From the NCBI RefSeq assembly GCF_019744875.1, contig NZ_JAIETU010000003.1, positions 62,001-126,000 of the forward strand: a stretch of DNA of 64,000 bases. Direction: 5' to 3'. The notes beneath the pieces were generated by a model. The model saw only the letters and a list, made by a program, of their open reading frames with translations, made no database searches and was not told the origin of the DNA. Shown one piece after another: positions 26,599-35,577 of the stretch. Positions within the stretch are counted from its first letter, which is position 1, and every line of letters starts with the position of its first letter. The DNA comes from Hyphomicrobium sp. (GTDB lineage Bacteria; Pseudomonadota; Alphaproteobacteria; Rhizobiales; Hyphomicrobiaceae). Position numbers and translations under genes: made by a program.

Positions 26599-27423
26599 GT
26601 GAGCACCGACTACGGCGAGAAAGAACGCCAGTTCCTCGAAACGCTGAAAGCCGACACCGGCCGCTCGCTGGACGAGTGGATGAGCGCCATCGCCGAAGAG
26701 GGCCTGCGCGAACGCAACGAAATCATCGACTGGTTGCGTCGCCAGGGCTTTATCATGTTCTCCAAGGCGTCCTGGATTGAGCGCATCTACAATAACGGCG
26801 GCAAGGCGATCTATGCCGACGCCGGAACGCGGCGCGCACGCGCGACCGCCCGCCCTCCTCTGCCGCCGCGCCGTGACGTCGAGCCAGTTGTGCACGCGGC
26901 GAACGAGAACCAATCGGAAGCGCCGAAGCCCGTCGCACCCGCTCCGGTCCAAACTGCGCCCATCCAACCCGCGCTCGTGCAACCGGCGCCAGTCTCCTTG
27001 ATGCCTGCCTCTCCGGCGCCTGCCGCCCCGCCAACGGCCCCCGCAACGCCCCGCGCATCGGATGCCGCGTCCGCTCCCCTCTCCATGGACGCCCTGCTCG
27101 CTCGCGCCAAGGCGTATCGTCCTCTCGCCGTCTACGTGATCGCGGAGGTCGGCAAGGCTGCGCCGCAGGTCACCCAGCGCCTGCTCGACGGCGGCATCGC
27201 ATTCGGCACCGGCGGGCGCGAGTTCGCCGTGCTCGCCGTGACGGCCAAGGATCTGAAGCTCGGGCTGACGCTGGGCAGTCCCCCGCCCGGCGTCGCGCTC
27301 GAACCCGCCCGCCTGTCCCTGCGGGCAGCCCCCGTCGTGACCCACATGGCCGTGCTGACCGATGCCCGCCAGATCACGCCCGCTCTCATTGCCGCGATTG
27401 TCCAAGCCTCCACAGGCACTTAG
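26599..27423 (+). CDS. Two-domain hypothetical: DUF4287-like and DUF5655-like
   Basis: A 274-residue protein starting at GTG. The N-terminal 75 residues (FLETLKADTGRSLDEWMSAI, ERNEIIDWLRRQGFI) resemble DUF4287. A Pro/Ala-rich linker (about 80-155) follows, and the C-terminal 100 residues (MDALLARAKAYRPLAVYVIAEVGK, GGREFAVLAVTAKDLKLGLTL) resemble DUF5655. The two domains are usually fused directly, in cytoplasmic proteins of unknown function; the long linker is the unusual part. No signal peptide. The preceding methyltransferase gene is 46 bases away, so co-transcription is likely. Confidence 0.68.
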   Translation: MSTDYGEKERQFLETLKADTGRSLDEWMSAIAEEGLRERNEIIDWLRRQGFIMFSKASWIERIYNNGGKAIYADAGTRRARATARPPLPPRRDVEPVVHAANENQSEAPKPVAPAPVQTAPIQPALVQPAPVSLMPASPAPAAPPTAPATPRASDAASAPLSMDALLARAKAYRPLAVYVIAEVGKAAPQVTQRLLDGGIAFGTGGREFAVLAVTAKDLKLGLTLGSPPPGVALEPARLSLRAAPVVTHMAVLTDARQITPALIAAIVQASTGT

Positions 27424-27510
27424 AAACCGTCTTCAACGACCGGCCCTTCCGCACAACATCGATTTGCCCGATTTTGGTGCGCCTGATGACGTTCAGGTCC
27501 GGAGGCTCAT

Positions 27511-28833
27511 TTGACCCACTTCATTCGTAGCGCCAGCCGCGTCACGCTCCCCCTCGCCGCGTTTGCGATGCTCGCGACGGCGGTATCGACGACCGCTTCG
27601 ACGACGGTCGCGAGCGCGCAGACCTCTGCCGCACCGGCCAAGCACACCGACCGCATCGACGATCTCTTGCGCGCCGAGCAGCCGCTCGCGCCCGTCGAGC
27701 CGAAAGCCCCCGCCGACCCGCGCGAGGGCGAGCTCGGCTATGAGCAGGCCCGCGCCCTCATGTCCGCCATCGACGGCATTCTGGCCGATGTCGCAGAGCA
27801 GCGGTCGGAAGCCAAGAAATTGCCCGGCAAGGACGAGTTCCTCGTCACGCCGCTGTGGACGGAAACGCGTGAGGATCGCGAGGCGCGCATCCGCCAGTTG
27901 CTGGACTCCACGCTCGCCATCGTCACCGATGCGCCCGTCGTAGAAGTGCAGAAGCGCATCGAGACCCACCGCCGCAATATCCGCGATCTCGAAGCGGGCA
28001 TCGTCACGCTGCGCGAAAAGCAGATCACCGCGCCCAAGGATGCCATGCTGCCCGGCGTGCTCACCGACACGGTCGACAGCCTCACGGGCAAGATCGCGGA
28101 GCAGAAGACGCGCATCGCCGAAAACGAAGCGGCGATTGTTGCGGCGAAAGCCGAGATCCGCGATGCGCTGACGAAATCCGGTGTCGACCTCGCGCCCGAC
28201 CAGCTCGATCTCCTGCTCGACGGCGTGCTCTCGGGCGACCTCGTGCGCATGGTCGCGACCTTCCACGCTGCCAAGATCATCGACGGCCAGCTCGCCAAGC
28301 TCATGACCGCCACGTCGGAAAACCCGGGCGCTGCGCGCAAGTACTTCGCAATGCACGCGGCCCTGTTCGCCCTTCTCGTGCACGCCCAGGACTCGACGAT
28401 CAAGAAGATCGACACGCAGTACCTGCCGAAGCTCGACGCGATCCTGAAGGATCTGGCGGCGGCCAAGGCCAAGACCCAGGAGCTGATGCGCGCCGAAAAC
28501 CGCCCCGACCAGAAACGCGCGCTCGACGCCAACCGCGAAAGCCAGAAGCTCGCCGAGGAAGCCGCCAAGGGCTACCGCCGCTATCTTGCCCAGCAGCGCG
28601 AGCAAATCGCCGCCGCCCGCACGCGCGCGACGCACGATTTGCGCATCGCCGACAACACGTTCGACACAGTGGAAGCAAGCCTTGAGCTGCGCAACCTGAT
28701 GCGCGACAGCTCGACCTCGTTTGAGGCGATCCAAAAGCTGGAGGCGCCAACATTCGAGCAGATTTTCAAGAACGAGGAGCTGCGGCGCGAGTTCGAAAAC
28801 CTCACCCGCAAGCTCGACGCCCCGACGAGCTGA
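27511..28833 (+). CDS. Exported helical/coiled-coil protein of unknown family
   Basis: A 440-residue protein starting at TTG; a clean GGAGG eight bases upstream decides the start. Residues 1-36 form a signal peptide ending ASA. The rest is almost entirely helical, with coiled-coil-like stretches at about 130-230 (ETHRRNIRDLEAGI, IAEQKTRIAENEAAIVAAKAEIRDAL) and 310-400, separated by a hydrophobic segment near 285-297 (HAALFALLVHAQ). It ends with an acidic-aromatic block (FEQIFKNEELRREFENLTRKL). I do not recognise it. The layout suggests a periplasmic scaffold. Confidence 0.7.
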   Translation: MTHFIRSASRVTLPLAAFAMLATAVSTTASTTVASAQTSAAPAKHTDRIDDLLRAEQPLAPVEPKAPADPREGELGYEQARALMSAIDGILADVAEQRSEAKKLPGKDEFLVTPLWTETREDREARIRQLLDSTLAIVTDAPVVEVQKRIETHRRNIRDLEAGIVTLREKQITAPKDAMLPGVLTDTVDSLTGKIAEQKTRIAENEAAIVAAKAEIRDALTKSGVDLAPDQLDLLLDGVLSGDLVRMVATFHAAKIIDGQLAKLMTATSENPGAARKYFAMHAALFALLVHAQDSTIKKIDTQYLPKLDAILKDLAAAKAKTQELMRAENRPDQKRALDANRESQKLAEEAAKGYRRYLAQQREQIAAARTRATHDLRIADNTFDTVEASLELRNLMRDSSTSFEAIQKLEAPTFEQIFKNEELRREFENLTRKLDAPTS

Positions 28834-29020
28834 GCAAGTCGCGGAGACGCCACGCGCCCACAATGGAACGCCCCGTCTTCGGATACCCTGATGTGCCGGG
28901 CGTGCGCCTTCGCAGCCGCGTTGATTTTCTTATCTGCACATAATCGTTAGCTCCGCGACAGCCGAGCGCTAGCCTCGACCCGCAACGCTGCGGGCTGCCG
29001 GCCCGCGGCACGGACCGGAC

Positions 29021-29716
29021 ATGCAGCAGCACCACCTCGACATCTCCCTGCACATTGGAGCCGCATGGGCGGCCGGCAGCCTGATTGGGCTTGAGCGCAG
29101 CCTTCATGGCCGGCCCGCCGGGTTCAGGACGCACGCCCTCGTCTGTCTCGCAGCCGCGCTGCTGATGGTGCTGACCCACTACCAATGGGATTGGCTCGGC
29201 GCCGATGTCCCGCTCGATACGATCCGCACCGATCCTACGCGCATCGCCCAGGGCATCATGACGGGCATCGGTTTTCTCGGCGCAGGCGTGATCTTCAAGG
29301 AAGGCCTGACCGTGCGCGGCCTGACGACGGCCGCCTCAATCTGGATCACGTCCGCCATCGGCATCCTGTTCGGCGTCGGTTTCTTCTACCCCGCCGTGCT
29401 CGCGACACTGGCCACGCTCGGCACGCTCGCCATTTTCCGGCGTGTCGAGGGCTGGATCCCGAGCCATTCCTTTGCCCAACTCGTCCTGCGCTTCGACACC
29501 GGCCAGATCCTGGCCGAGCAGACAGTGCGCGATCTGATCGGAAAGCAGGGCTTTTCCATCGCCAACATGAGCTACCGCCTCGACCGCACGGGCGGCTTCT
29601 TCGAGTACCGCATGATGATCCGCACGGCGCGCAAGACAGCCATCGCGACGCTGGTCGGCGAACTACGCACCCGCACAGATCTGCTCGAGTTTCGCATCTC
29701 TCCGAGCGGTGATTAG
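29021..29716 (+). CDS. MgtC/SapB family membrane protein
   Basis: A 231-residue protein with the MgtC domain: helices with GSLIGLERSLHGRPAGFRTHALVCLAAALLM, GIMTGIGFLGAGVIFKEG and RGLTTAASIWITSAIG. The C-terminal 80 residues form a soluble ACT-like domain (FDTGQILAEQTVRDLIGKQGFSI). MgtC proteins help bacteria cope with low magnesium and inhibit F1Fo ATPase in Salmonella; they are not themselves proven Mg channels. Two more magnesium-type genes follow within three kilobases. Confidence 0.9.
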   Translation: MQQHHLDISLHIGAAWAAGSLIGLERSLHGRPAGFRTHALVCLAAALLMVLTHYQWDWLGADVPLDTIRTDPTRIAQGIMTGIGFLGAGVIFKEGLTVRGLTTAASIWITSAIGILFGVGFFYPAVLATLATLGTLAIFRRVEGWIPSHSFAQLVLRFDTGQILAEQTVRDLIGKQGFSIANMSYRLDRTGGFFEYRMMIRTARKTAIATLVGELRTRTDLLEFRISPSGD

Positions 29717-29725
29717 GCCCGCGGC

Positions 29726-31372
29726 TCAGGGCCCCGGTGCGCCGAACCACACGCGCATCAGCGCGCGCCACCGCCGTCCCCAGGTCACGCTTTCGTCCGA
29801 GAGCGAATCCAGGAAGTCGGACAGCCGCCGCGATTTGACGACCGTATAGAGCGTCAGGAAGAACGTCGGCACGAACACGGCGGCGAACGCCAGCATGCGC
29901 CACCACGTCGGCTGCTGCGTCCAGTCGAATAGGTTCATGCCGATAAAGCCGGTCGTGACCGTGCCGACGAGGCCGAACGTCGTCACCACCGTCAGCCGCA
30001 CCACGGTCTCGTTCTGTTTGCGCATAGCCTCCACGTCGAGGAAGCTGCCCATGTCCTGCAGCTCCTCGCGCACCTCCGCATAGAGCGCGTCGAGATGCAG
30101 ATGGCCGCGCGTCTTCTCGAACAACTCGTGCACCTGCGCCTGGTGCGAGATGTCGTGGAACCAGTAACGGTGCGCAAAGCGCAGGAAGTTCTCGTGCGCA
30201 TTGCGGATGTCGCGGCGGAAGATCCGGTTCGCCTTCGGGTTGGTGATGTCGAGCCGGCTGACCGCGCCCACCAGCCGGTCAGAGAACATATGCAGCGCCG
30301 CCTTCTGGAAATGCGCGATCAGGAACATTAGAAAATGCTGATGGCGGAAGCGGGCCAGAATGCCCGTTTGCGAGCACGCATAGAATTCATCCGAGGCATC
30401 GCCCGTCACGATGAGCGTGTCTCCCGACGCCAGGAAGCGGACGCTGGCCGCCTTCTGCCCCGCGGTGGAACTGAAGTTCCGGTCGTAGCAATAGCGCTGC
30501 TCGAAATCGGCGAGATAGGAATCCGAGTAGGGCAAGCTCGCGGTGTCTCCACCGGCTTCGTTGCCGAGCGCGAGCCGGATCGCATCCGAGCGCGCGAGCG
30601 TGTCCGCTCTGTCGAGCGCCAGATACGCCATGTACGGCATGCGGTAGTATTCGAGCTGGCGATACCGCACGAGGCCCTTCTGATCGGCGTGGTGCAGCAC
30701 CAGCGGCGACATCAGGAATTCCCAATGGGATGCGGTTGTCGGCGCGCGATGGCGGCAGACGAACGACAGGTACTTCTCGCGATTTCCATAGTCGGAGGTC
30801 GCGAGGACCTGCCCGTCGGCGTCGAGCCATTCCACCTTCCACGGGCAATGGCCGGCGCGGCCGGTGTCCTTTTCCCAGTACGCCGGATAGGCGCGCCCGA
30901 AGCGAAACAGCAGGTTCTGCGCCGTATCGAGCGGGAGGTCTTCTGCGCACACTTCGAGAGCCAGGAGCGCGATGTCGATATCGAAGAAGAAATAGAGATC
31001 CACATGCACGACGCCGAGATCGATCGGCTCGTCGCCTTCGGCCAGCACCACCCGCGCGCGCTGCACGTCGCGGCGGCGCATGACGCGGATCGGGCTCTCG
31101 CCGTAGACCTTGCTCACCGCCCGCCCGAGGCCCTGGCCGTAAAGGAACCGCTGCACCGGCGGCAGGAAGGTCACAAACTCGTTGTAATGGCGCGCCTGGA
31201 ACTCGGCCGGATCGCCGAACTCGTCGTCGACCTCGCTCCAGGGGTTACCTGGACCGGGCGTCGCCAGGTGCTCCCAATGGTCCTGGACGGGCGCGTTCTC
31301 GTCGAGCGGCAGGAGATAAACCGGCCAAAGAAGCGTTTGCCGCAAATGCTTGACGCGTTTTTCTTGGGCCAT
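29726..31372 (-). CDS. CorA-like divalent metal channel
   Basis: A 548-residue protein with the CorA family end: a long soluble N-terminal part and two C-terminal membrane helices, the first ending in the selectivity motif GFIGMNLF. An unusual N-terminal extension of about 200 residues makes it far longer than CorA (about 320). It has a region of its own (QRFLYGQGLGRAVSKVYGE, VHVDLYFFFDIDIALLAL) seen in a longer CorA-like subfamily. ATG 31372 is preferred since AGGTG lies just before it. Transport of Mg or Co is expected from the GMN motif. Confidence 0.82.
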   Translation of the reverse strand: MAQEKRVKHLRQTLLWPVYLLPLDENAPVQDHWEHLATPGPGNPWSEVDDEFGDPAEFQARHYNEFVTFLPPVQRFLYGQGLGRAVSKVYGESPIRVMRRRDVQRARVVLAEGDEPIDLGVVHVDLYFFFDIDIALLALEVCAEDLPLDTAQNLLFRFGRAYPAYWEKDTGRAGHCPWKVEWLDADGQVLATSDYGNREKYLSFVCRHRAPTTASHWEFLMSPLVLHHADQKGLVRYRQLEYYRMPYMAYLALDRADTLARSDAIRLALGNEAGGDTASLPYSDSYLADFEQRYCYDRNFSSTAGQKAASVRFLASGDTLIVTGDASDEFYACSQTGILARFRHQHFLMFLIAHFQKAALHMFSDRLVGAVSRLDITNPKANRIFRRDIRNAHENFLRFAHRYWFHDISHQAQVHELFEKTRGHLHLDALYAEVREELQDMGSFLDVEAMRKQNETVVRLTVVTTFGLVGTVTTGFIGMNLFDWTQQPTWWRMLAFAAVFVPTFFLTLYTVVKSRRLSDFLDSLSDESVTWGRRWRALMRVWFGAPGP

Positions 31373-31491
31373 GGTCACCTGCATGGAGTGGGCGTCGGAT
31401 CAAATCCGCACATTCATGCGCCGCGCCGCCCGCGCCCCGCAAGACGCATAATTTCTCTGACCGTTATCGAACTGTCATCCAGCGCGGATTT

Positions 31492-32868
31492 CTACAGCAG
31501 ATAGATCGAGGCAAGCCCGAGAAAGGCGAAGAACCCGACGACGTCCGTCACCATCGAGACGAACACTCCCGACGCGGGCGCCGGGTCGAGTTTCAGCCTG
31601 TCGAGCGCCAGCGGAATGAGGATGCCGGCGAGCGCGGCGGCAAGAAGATTAACCACCATGGCGGCCGCAATCACGGCGCCGAGCGCGCTGGAGCCGAACC
31701 AGAAGAACACGATCGCCCCCATGATCGACGACAGCACCAACCCGTTGATCAGGCCAACGAGCGCCTCGCGCGAGATGATGCGCCGCGCGTTGGCCGCGCC
31801 GAGCTTGTTGGTCGCGAGCGCGCGCACCGTCACCGTCATGGTCTGCGTGCCGGCGTTACCGCCCATCGACGCCACGATCGGCATCAGCACGGCCAGCGCC
31901 ACCATCTGCTCGATGGTCGCGTCGAAGGCCTTGATCACGAGCGATCCCAGAAATGCCGTCAGGAGATTGACCATGAGCCACGGCACGCGGCTGCGCGACG
32001 TCGCCGCGACGCTGCCGCCCAGGCTCTCGTCGCCGACGCCGCCGAGCGCCCTCATGTCCTCGTCGGCTTCCTCCTGGAGAACCTCGACGATGTCGTCGAT
32101 GGTGATGACACCGACGAGCTTGTTGTTCTCGTCGACCACCGGCGCCGACAGCAGATTGTAGCGCTCGAAGTCGCGCGCCACCTCTTCCTGGTCCGCGGTC
32201 GCGAGCACGATGTCGAGATCGGTCTCCATGATCTCGGAAATCGGCACGTCGCGCTTGGTGCGCAGCAGGCGCGACAGCTCGACGCTGCCGAGCACCCGGA
32301 ATGCGGGATCGACGACAAAAATTTCGTTGAAGTCGTCCGGCAGGTCGTCCGACTCGCGGGCGTGCGCGATCACCTGCCCGATTGTCCAGTACGGCGCCAC
32401 CGCCACGAAATCGCTCTGCATCAGGCGGCCGGCGGATTCCTCCGGATAGTCGAGCTGCCGCTCGAGAACCGCGCGCTCACCCTTCGGCAGTTGCGCGAGA
32501 ATTTCCTCGCGGTCCGCGTCCTCCAGGTTCTCGATCAGGTAGGCGGCGTCGTCGGTATCGAGCTCGGTAACGGCTTTCGCGAGCAGCTCGTTCGGCAGCG
32601 CTTCGGAGAGCTGGTCGCGAACGGACTCGTCGATTTCCGACAGCACCTCGTAGTCGAACGCCGGCCCCAGCGCCTGGATGAGAGCCACGCGATGCTCGGG
32701 ACTGAGGAGTTCGATGACGTCTGCGAGGTCGCGCGGATGCAGGTCGCTGACCAGCCCAGCCGCGCGCGCACTGTCGCCATCATGCAACGCCAGCGCCACG
32801 TCCCGCACGAGATCCGCGACGCTGATGTCCTCCGCCTCTGCGGACGCCCGTTTTTCCGATGCCGACAT
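31492..32868 (-). CDS. mgtE: Magnesium transporter MgtE
   Basis: A 458-residue MgtE channel protein. The N domain has repeated helical units (LHPRDLADVIELLSPEHRVALIQAL). Two CBS domains span about residues 135-255 (VPISEIMETDL, VITIDDIVEVLQEEADEDM). The C-terminal five-helix pore domain has LMPIVASMGGNAGTQTMTVTVRA and SMVTDVVGFFAFLGLASIY, with conserved Asp. MgtE gates Mg influx by cytoplasmic Mg binding to the CBS and N domains. ATG 32868 is set by GGAG six bases upstream. It is 119 bases upstream of the CorA-like gene and on the same strand. Confidence 0.93.
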   Translation of the reverse strand: MSASEKRASAEAEDISVADLVRDVALALHDGDSARAAGLVSDLHPRDLADVIELLSPEHRVALIQALGPAFDYEVLSEIDESVRDQLSEALPNELLAKAVTELDTDDAAYLIENLEDADREEILAQLPKGERAVLERQLDYPEESAGRLMQSDFVAVAPYWTIGQVIAHARESDDLPDDFNEIFVVDPAFRVLGSVELSRLLRTKRDVPISEIMETDLDIVLATADQEEVARDFERYNLLSAPVVDENNKLVGVITIDDIVEVLQEEADEDMRALGGVGDESLGGSVAATSRSRVPWLMVNLLTAFLGSLVIKAFDATIEQMVALAVLMPIVASMGGNAGTQTMTVTVRALATNKLGAANARRIISREALVGLINGLVLSSIMGAIVFFWFGSSALGAVIAAAMVVNLLAAALAGILIPLALDRLKLDPAPASGVFVSMVTDVVGFFAFLGLASIYLL

Positions 32869-33142
32869 CGAAGCTCCAAGATGCCGCACCGAGCGGCCGT
32901 TTTAGCGGCACTTTGACCACAGCGGCGTGTCCCCGGTACATCGCCCGGGAGCGTCCGTTTGCGAGGCAGCCCGTACCATAGCCGTCACACGCGCGACACT
33001 CTCATGCGCCAAAAAATTGCACCCGCAAAGCGGGGTTGCATTTTGGCTACAAACTCAACTACGAACCGTGGTTCAATGCCGAAGCGCCGCGAGATCCGCG
33101 GCTTGGCGGGGCCATATCAGCGCCTGAGCGGGGAGAAAGTTG

Positions 33143-34288
33143 ATGCGCACGATCCGGTGCAACACGCTGGCGGCCCTCGCGGCCTGCGTTGGCATGGCCG
33201 TGATCGCGACCGCGCCCGGCGCACACGCCGAGACGCCGCCGCCGCTCGCGCCTGTCGGGACGCCGTTTGCCGGCGAAACCCCGGACGTCGACAGCGCCCC
33301 GCTGTTGAAGCCGACGCTGCCGGGCACCGAGCCGGTGGGCGTCTGCGCCAACGGAAGCACCACCATGGGCATCAGCCGGGTGGTCGAGATCGACACGTCG
33401 ACGGGACCTGAGTTCGGCAGCCAGTACCACGCCAGCGAAACGAAGTTCCTCGAGCCGGGCGAAGTCGTGCTGACGTTCGACGACGGCCCCATGCGCCGCT
33501 ACACCATCCCGATCCTCGATGCGCTCGACGAGTACTGCCTCAAGGCGACGTTCTTTTCCGTCGGCCGCATGGCCATCGCCGATCCGACGACGTTGCAGGA
33601 AGTGATCCGCCGCGGCCATACCGTTGGCGTCCACACCTGGTCGCACCAGAAGATGAGCGCACTCGGTGCAGCTCCCATGAAGCGCGAGTTCGAGCTTGGC
33701 CTGTCGGCGGTGGCCGCCAGCGCCGGCGTTCCCATCGCGCCGTTCTTTCGCTTTCCCTATCTGGCTCACGGCAAGTCCAGCCTCGCCTACATCCGCGGCC
33801 GCGGCGTGGGCATTTTCGGCATTCACGTCGACTCGCGCGATTTCCGCACCAAGAGCCCCGGCGTCGTCCTTCGTAACGTCCTGGCGGAGCTCAACCGCGA
33901 GAAGAAGGGCATCCTGCTGTTCCACGATATCCAGCCCTCGACGGCCGGCGCCATCAGCAGCCTGATCGCGGAGCTGAAAACGCGCGGCTACAAGTTCGTG
34001 CACATCGTACCGAAGCAGCCTGCCACCACCCTGCCCGAGTTCGACGCCATCGCCGCCAAGATGCTGAAGGCCAAGACCGCTGCCGCAGCCAACGCGCTCG
34101 CCACCCGCGCCGCGACATGGCCTGTCAACGACGCCGCCACCCCAGCCGCAGCCGACGCGCCACCGCCCCCGGCCGAAAGCGCCCGGAAACCGGCGCCGGT
34201 CCGCCCGGCCAGCCCCGCAACCAAGCCGTTCGATTGGGCGAACCCGAGCAACGATCCCTGGCAGCTCAAGTCCTTCGGCACCCAATAG
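33143..34288 (+). CDS. Polysaccharide deacetylase family protein (paralogue 2)
   Basis: A 381-residue exported CE4-type protein. It has a signal peptide (about 1-28, ending AHA), a Pro-rich linker, the lineage block SRVVEIDTSTGPEFG, and the catalytic LTFDDGPM and VHTWSH motifs with metal-binding Asp and His. A long Ala/Pro/Lys-rich C-terminal tail (about 305-381) ends the protein. GGGGAG precedes the ATG. It is the first of two tandem copies; 107 bases separate them, so co-transcription is likely. The substrate glycan is unknown. Confidence 0.87.
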   Translation: MRTIRCNTLAALAACVGMAVIATAPGAHAETPPPLAPVGTPFAGETPDVDSAPLLKPTLPGTEPVGVCANGSTTMGISRVVEIDTSTGPEFGSQYHASETKFLEPGEVVLTFDDGPMRRYTIPILDALDEYCLKATFFSVGRMAIADPTTLQEVIRRGHTVGVHTWSHQKMSALGAAPMKREFELGLSAVAASAGVPIAPFFRFPYLAHGKSSLAYIRGRGVGIFGIHVDSRDFRTKSPGVVLRNVLAELNREKKGILLFHDIQPSTAGAISSLIAELKTRGYKFVHIVPKQPATTLPEFDAIAAKMLKAKTAAAANALATRAATWPVNDAATPAAADAPPPPAESARKPAPVRPASPATKPFDWANPSNDPWQLKSFGTQ

Positions 34289-34395
34289 CGCCCCAAATGC
34301 CGCGCGCGGCGCGAAAACCGCCGTCGCGGGCTTGATCGGGACCGGGGAAATCACCGAGACTCCGCCGCACTTTTGATGCGGATCGGGAGCACGGC

Positions 34396-35358
34396 GTGAA
34401 CGTTCGGATAGTCACCCTTTCGCTGGCGCTTCTCGCGCTGGCCGGCGCCGGTCCCGCGCTGGCCGCTTCATGCGCGCACCCGGAAACGGCGCTCGGCGTC
34501 TCGCGCGTCATTGAGATCGACACATCGGGCGGGCCGATTTTCGGCTCGGCCACCAAGCGCGAGAAGGAGCACGACCTGCTCGCCGAGAACGAGGTCGTGC
34601 TGACCTTCGACGACGGTCCCGTGCCGTGGGTGACGACCCCGATCCTCGACACGCTCGATCAGTACTGCACCAAGGCCACCTTCTTTGCGGTCGGCGAAAT
34701 GGCGATCTCGCATCCCGCCGCCATGAAGGACGTGATCGCCCGCGGCCACACCGTCGGCACGCACACCTGGTCGCATCCGAACAACCTCAAGCGCCTGACC
34801 TTCGACAAGGCGAAAGACCAGATCGAGCGAGGCTTCGCCGCCGTTACGCTTGGCGCAGGGACCGGCATCGCCCCGTTCTTCCGCTTCCCGGGCCTGAACG
34901 ACAGCGACGAGCTGCTAGCCTACCTGCAGTCCCGCGGCATCGCGAGCTTCACCGTCGACGTCATCTCCAACGACAGCTTCATCGGCAGCCCCCAGAGCAT
35001 CGCCGACCGGACCCTGAAGCAAGTGACCGCGCGGCGCGGCGGCATCCTGCTGTTCCACGATCTCAAACGCCCGACGGCCAAGGCTCTGCCTGCGATCCTG
35101 GCCGGGTTGAAGGCGAAGGGCTTCAAGGTCGTGCACATGCGCGCCAAGACCGACATCGTGCCGTTGGCGACGCTCGATGCGGAATTGCAGCCCCTCCTTG
35201 CCAAGGCACCGGCAGCAGCCCTGGTCCCCTTCTATGGGCAGATCCCCCCGGCCGTCACCGTGGACGGCCTCGCCCCGGCCCAGACGGACATCGCCCCGCC
35301 CGCTCGCTCCCGCATTCCGGATGCGGATGCCAGCCAGCAGGCCTCGAAAAAGCCTTAG
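34396..35358 (+). CDS. Polysaccharide deacetylase family protein (paralogue 3)
   Basis: A 320-residue exported CE4-type protein starting at GTG with GGGAG before it. It has a signal peptide (about 1-23, ending ALA), the block SRVIEIDTSGGPIFG, LTFDDGPVPWVTTPILDTL and THTWSHPNN with metal ligands, and FFRFPGLNDSDELLAYLQS. Compared with paralogue 2 it lacks the long tail, and its C-terminus is Pro/Ala-rich only over the last 50 residues. It is the second member of the tandem pair. Confidence 0.87.
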   Translation: MNVRIVTLSLALLALAGAGPALAASCAHPETALGVSRVIEIDTSGGPIFGSATKREKEHDLLAENEVVLTFDDGPVPWVTTPILDTLDQYCTKATFFAVGEMAISHPAAMKDVIARGHTVGTHTWSHPNNLKRLTFDKAKDQIERGFAAVTLGAGTGIAPFFRFPGLNDSDELLAYLQSRGIASFTVDVISNDSFIGSPQSIADRTLKQVTARRGGILLFHDLKRPTAKALPAILAGLKAKGFKVVHMRAKTDIVPLATLDAELQPLLAKAPAAALVPFYGQIPPAVTVDGLAPAQTDIAPPARSRIPDADASQQASKKP

Positions 35359-35577
35359 GGGCTTCCTGAGGAGACCGGGACGTATAGCCCCTGCCATATT
35401 TGAGGCGTAAGCTTCGCGGCAGTAGGACAGGCTTGGTCATCGGTGCGACGGATTTCGCGCGCTGATGCGTTTAGCCCTGGCCCGCGGCTTCTCGATTGAA
35501 GCACGGCTTGCACCGAAGAACGACCCGACGACGCAAGACCCGACGTCTCGCTCCGCCGCAACTGGATCAGGTGGTTT

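Noticed and set aside
27493-28863. Minus-strand frame opposite the coiled-coil protein gene
   Set aside because: The plus-strand reading has signal peptide, ribosome-binding site and coherent helix pattern; the antisense reading has none.
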